Positions 61,152 through 64,000 of a stretch of 64,000 bases of DNA are shown here, in pieces. Position 1 is the first letter of the stretch; every line of letters begins with the position of its first letter. The stretch comes from Candidatus Obscuribacterales bacterium (GTDB lineage: Bacteria > Cyanobacteriota > Vampirovibrionia > Obscuribacterales > Obscuribacteraceae), in assembly GCA_019752635.1 (NCBI GenBank), contig JAIELX010000008.1:62001-126000 (forward strand), given 5' to 3'. The notes beneath the pieces were generated by a model, which worked only from the letters and a program-made list of their open reading frames with translations, was not told where the DNA came from and did not search any database. A program made the translations under genes and the position numbers.

Positions 61152-61973
61152 CTAAAAGAACATGGGCCCGTCGCCCCGCTCGCGGAACCATTTAGTGATT
61201 ACGATCTTGTGACCGGATTCAACCGGTAGTCCGGAGTGAAGTGTTGCCGGGTTCGGCGTGCCATCAGGATGAAGGTTGTTCCAGATAACCGCCATGCCTG
61301 TTTTAGGAGTGAAGGTCTTGTCTATGAGCCAGAATTTTGTGCCTCCGCCCATCATGTCTTCATTGAGATAGACCATAAAGGTCCAGGTGCGCTGTCCCGC
61401 TTTGTCAGCGAACTCCCTCATTTCCGCAGTACCCGGGTTAAAGTAATCTGTGTGTTTGCGAAACTCCTGACCGACATCATATCGCTGAGCTTGAATGCCT
61501 TCCGAATAAGCAAGTCTTACTCCAAGAGTTCTAGCGATTTTTTCATCCAACGATTCCACATAGGGATGATTCATTAACGACAGATCGCTGGTGCTACTTG
61601 TGCGGTAGGCGTAATCGCCCGTTGAAACCGTTGAGCGGCGCAAGGACGTCGCGGAGAGTTCAATGATGCGATCACACTCCTCGGGTGACATGAAATTTTC
61701 CAGCGTATAAAGCTGGAGCTTCTCGCTGGGAATTTTCTGCGCACCGCAGAACGTCAGCCTGACATTCGCAATTGCTCTGTAATCCGGTCGCGATGAGGAC
61801 TCCAACAGGGAAGGGAATGCCGAACCCATGTGTTTTCGGATCGAATCCAGATCAAATCCGTGCTCTTCTAAAGTCTTTCGCAACTCACGAGGATCGCATT
61901 TGCGCTCCAAATTCTCCCTCAGCCAGCCTTGCCAGGATGTATCCAATTCTTTTCCGTACTTCGTTTTTATCAT
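61152..61973 (-). CDS. Prolyl 4-hydroxylase-like 2-oxoglutarate/Fe(II) dioxygenase
   Basis: A 273-aa member of the P4H family. The C-terminal double-stranded beta-helix has the Fe(II) ligands HTD and the distal His in HSGLPVESGHKIVITKW, whose Lys would bind 2-oxoglutarate. FENFMSPEECDRII-like and TWTFMVYLNEDMMGGGTKF blocks fit the family. It hydroxylates a protein or peptide side chain, perhaps proline. The ATG at 61973 follows AGGAA; the longer frame starting at 62105 adds a hydrophobic stretch without clear support. Confidence 0.88.
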   Translation of the reverse strand: MIKTKYGKELDTSWQGWLRENLERKCDPRELRKTLEEHGFDLDSIRKHMGSAFPSLLESSSRPDYRAIANVRLTFCGAQKIPSEKLQLYTLENFMSPEECDRIIELSATSLRRSTVSTGDYAYRTSSTSDLSLMNHPYVESLDEKIARTLGVRLAYSEGIQAQRYDVGQEFRKHTDYFNPGTAEMREFADKAGQRTWTFMVYLNEDMMGGGTKFWLIDKTFTPKTGMAVIWNNLHPDGTPNPATLHSGLPVESGHKIVITKWFRERGDGPMFF

Positions 61974-62120
61974 CACAATTGATTCCTGCGCATTCACAGT
62001 GCCGGTAGCGGCTTCGGCGGGAGATCCGAGCAAGCCATAACATACCCTACTACCTACACGGTAAACAACGCCGTTGGAAAACGAATTCTTCCGGTAGACA
62101 AGCAACGTGGCGATCAGGAA

Positions 62121-62164
62121 TCCTAGTGCAATGGTAGAAGCGCGCCCCTACCATTGCACTAGGA
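62121..62164. repeat. 17-bp perfect inverted repeat
   Basis: TCCTAGTGCAATGGTAG (62121-62137) and its exact complement (62148-62164) surround 10 bases. It lies at the 3' end of the hypothetical gene at 62172. No U tract follows. Similar in shape, but not in sequence, to the hairpin at 23045-23091. Confidence 0.6.
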
Positions 62165-62171
62165 AGACTCG

Positions 62172-62864
62172 TTAGAATTTTGGTTTCTGGAAGCGATAGA
62201 CTTTGCCGTCGTATGAAACGGCATCTAGCTGGCCGCTGGGTCCAAACTTAATCGTGGTGCCGTCCTTAAGTTTGACGTATGGATCTTTCGGATCAAGAAA
62301 TGGCCGCCGCTCGGACTTGCCTTTCGCATCGGTCTCTGTAAGCGTATAGCCATCATCGCTCTTGGTCACCCTTACTTTGGTGCCGTTAGGCAAAGTGAGA
62401 GTATCGCCGGAATCATGGCGATCGAGTGTGGCGCCTTTACCCATAGTGGCACTCAAGTCATTGATACCACGAGCAACAACAACATCCACATCTTTTGGCG
62501 CTTCTTTTTTCGCATCACTGGCGGTCTCACCTGGCTTTACGGCTTCAGTCGGCTTCGTTACCTCAGGTCTTGTCAGTCCCGGCATAGCCGGCTCAACTTT
62601 CGTCGGAGGAAGGGTGACCATCTCCGGCGAAACGGGCGCAGGTGAAGTGCGATCCAACTTATCCGGGTTGGGAGGAGAGTCTTTGGGAACCTTCTGACTA
62701 TCGGTTAGCTCAATTGCCGGAAACCCGGACGGAAGTTTTTCAGAAGCACCGCCGCGCATCAACGGTCCGGCGCTCAGGGCTTCTTCGCAAAGCTGCACTC
62801 GCCCGGCATCCTCAGCCTTCTGAGGTCCTTCGAACTTGTCTAATTCGCTCTCTTGTCCGCTCAT
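62172..62864 (-). CDS. Pro/Lys-rich hypothetical protein
   Basis: A 230-aa soluble protein. The N-terminal ~140 residues are rich in Pro, Lys, Glu and Thr and probably disordered. The C-terminal ~80 residues form a beta-repeat region (LTLPNGTKVRVTKSDDGYTL, then VKLKDGTTIKFGPSG, then VSYDGKVYRFQ), like short two-strand hairpins. The ATG at 62864 follows GGGAGG. No family recognised. Confidence 0.65.
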   Translation of the reverse strand: MSGQESELDKFEGPQKAEDAGRVQLCEEALSAGPLMRGGASEKLPSGFPAIELTDSQKVPKDSPPNPDKLDRTSPAPVSPEMVTLPPTKVEPAMPGLTRPEVTKPTEAVKPGETASDAKKEAPKDVDVVVARGINDLSATMGKGATLDRHDSGDTLTLPNGTKVRVTKSDDGYTLTETDAKGKSERRPFLDPKDPYVKLKDGTTIKFGPSGQLDAVSYDGKVYRFQKPKF

Positions 62865-62984
62865 CCCATTCCTCCCGCGCATCAGCTTCAAATTTGCCTG
62901 TGCCGGTATGCTAAATGAACGAACCTTGCAAAAACGTTGCGTTATGTGCGGTGGTCAGCCTTGAGTACGAAACGGTCGTCCACT

Positions 62985-63830
62985 TTAGTCAATGTAGTCA
63001 ATGGGCGGAGGATAAGTCCCGAGCATTCTTGAATAAGTCAAGCCGTGAACAGTTTCAACATCATTGAAGTCTTCGCAGACAAAATCGATGAACACCGCAT
63101 AGGTCCAGCCCTCCTCAGGCACGGGACGAACGACGATGGATGTAACTTCAATTCTGTTTCCCTTAGGCAACAACTCCGACAGCGATATCTGTTTTCCTGC
63201 GCGGAGTTCAAATAGTACTGTCATTTTCATGGGCAGTGCCGGGGGCGGGCAGCCACCGACGGACACTAATGCAAACCGCGTGCAGTTGTCCTGGTAATCC
63301 TGAATGCCGCGCTCCAATATCTCCAAATCGTACTGAACCGCGGCGTCTTCACTGGCGATGGCTGCGACCGACGGATTCTCAGACTGGCTGACAAACAGCG
63401 CCGCGCCGGCTGTGTCGAACGCCTCCACCGGCAAGATCTCTTTGTGCTGCTCAAAGAACGATTTGCATTGCATCAAAGCAACAGGGTGCGAGTGAACCTC
63501 GCGAATCTCATCGATGGAAACGCCAGTCTTCGCAAGCAAGCAATGCGCAACAGGCAGGTACAGATCACGACTGATTCCAAGAACGCCGGTTCGCAAAGCA
63601 TCGTAGTTTGCAGCAATCGGACCGATAGAGGAATTCTCCAGCGGTAGTATGCCAAACCGATTCCGGGGGCTTCCGTTGATCGTTTCCTCCACTACTATGT
63701 CGAACGAGGCGCGGCTCTCAAACCTAACGTCTTGTCCTTCGAACTCGACCTGCGCAAATATTTGCGCTGCGCGATGACTAAACGCACCGGGAGCACCTTG
63801 ATAATAGAGGTGTATGACCGGATCAAGCAT
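62985..63830 (-). CDS. pheA: Prephenate dehydratase
   Basis: A 281-aa enzyme converting prephenate to phenylpyruvate in phenylalanine synthesis. The periplasmic-binding-like catalytic fold is seen in YYQGAPGAFSHRAA, GILPLENSSIGPI, HPVALMQCKSF and the catalytic Thr of DNCTRFALVS. The C-terminal ~75 residues are ACT-like but do not show the usual GALxxxL and ESRP motifs, so Phe feedback may be altered. Its ATG overlaps the end of aroB by 8 bp. Confidence 0.92.
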   Translation of the reverse strand: MLDPVIHLYYQGAPGAFSHRAAQIFAQVEFEGQDVRFESRASFDIVVEETINGSPRNRFGILPLENSSIGPIAANYDALRTGVLGISRDLYLPVAHCLLAKTGVSIDEIREVHSHPVALMQCKSFFEQHKEILPVEAFDTAGAALFVSQSENPSVAAIASEDAAVQYDLEILERGIQDYQDNCTRFALVSVGGCPPPALPMKMTVLFELRAGKQISLSELLPKGNRIEVTSIVVRPVPEEGWTYAVFIDFVCEDFNDVETVHGLTYSRMLGTYPPPIDYID

Positions 63831-64000
63831 GCGCGACGAAATCCTCCAGCGCACTCATTAGCTGATCCGCATCGATCACACAATCTATGTCGACCAGCCC
63901 TGCTTCACCGTTAGGAAGCACGAACTTGATTGAACTGCCCTGGCGCTTCTTATCTTTCATCATTGCGACCAATAACTGCTCCACTGGCAGCTCGTCGGGA
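63823..64000 (-). CDS. aroB: 3-dehydroquinate synthase, C-terminal end (5' part outside window)
   Basis: The last 59 codons read VEQLLVAMMKDKKRQGSSIKF then VLPNGEAGLVDID, matching the AroB C-terminus (the MxxDKKxxxGxIxFVLP pattern). It overlaps pheA by 8 bp, so the two form a shikimate/Phe operon. The rest lies beyond base 64000. Confidence 0.88.
   Translation of the reverse strand, partial: PDELPVEQLLVAMMKDKKRQGSSIKFVLPNGEAGLVDIDCVIDADQLMSALEDFVAHA

Overview
The window is about 64 kb of a diderm (Gram-negative type) bacterial chromosome of moderate GC. TolC-type and YadA-type outer-membrane proteins show the outer membrane. The best guess at the host is a non-photosynthetic relative of cyanobacteria (Melainabacteria/Vampirovibrionia, Obscuribacterales-like). 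This rests on the many TPR proteins, C39-type ABC exporters with cNMP-binding-like N-termini as known in cyanobacteria, a P-II protein and Ser/Thr kinases. It is inference: no rRNA or other phylogenetic marker is present.

Layout. 1-5 kb: the end of an acyl-activating enzyme, a TPR protein, a phosphopantetheinyl transferase, a second TPR protein and gluconokinase. 5.2-12.2 kb: a complete type III-A-like CRISPR effector operon (cas10-csm2-csm3-csm4-csm5-cas6). It has no array, no cas1/cas2 and no CARF effector. Its Cas10 keeps the HD nuclease motif but has lost both palm-domain catalytic motifs, and its Csm2 carries a Gly/Arg/Gln-rich tail. 12.6-21 kb: a sensor kinase, an ABC-2 exporter with a tandem thioredoxin-like protein, a subtilisin-like protease, small proteins and a universal stress protein. 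21.5-23 kb: aromatic amino-acid genes (DAHP synthase and chorismate mutase) preceded by two consecutive transcription attenuators. Each has its own Phe-rich leader peptide, an antiterminator built from the end of the leader ORF, and an intrinsic terminator. aroB and pheA lie at the right edge (63-64 kb).

23-27.7 kb: a decayed HAD gene, P-II, a phosphoesterase, a TPR-like protein, a ketopantoate reductase and a fucosyltransferase. 27.7-44.5 kb: a large type I / C39 secretion island on the minus strand. It encodes a glycosyltransferase, two ABC exporters (one with an intact C39 Cys-His-Asp triad, one with all three residues replaced), two HlyD adaptors, a parvulin-like protein and TolC. It also encodes two proteins sharing almost the same double-glycine leader: a 56-aa peptide and an 843-aa protein. 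The leader and its upstream DNA are a direct repeat of about 288 bp on either side of the large gene.

44.5-57.5 kb: a frameshifted VapC remnant, a secreted calpain-like protease with an EF-hand, a Ser/Thr kinase, TPR proteins and a 1962-aa YadA-like trimeric adhesin whose gene has 126-bp and 420-bp higher-order DNA repeats. 57-64 kb: an ECF sigma/anti-sigma pair with a membrane protein, a Spy/CpxP-like protein, small hypotheticals, a single-PAS protein, a prolyl-4-hydroxylase-like enzyme, and pheA-aroB.

The most unusual systems are the tandem Phe attenuators (21.51-21.75 kb), the C39 island exporting a very large double-glycine-leader protein, and the cyclase-dead type III CRISPR operon.
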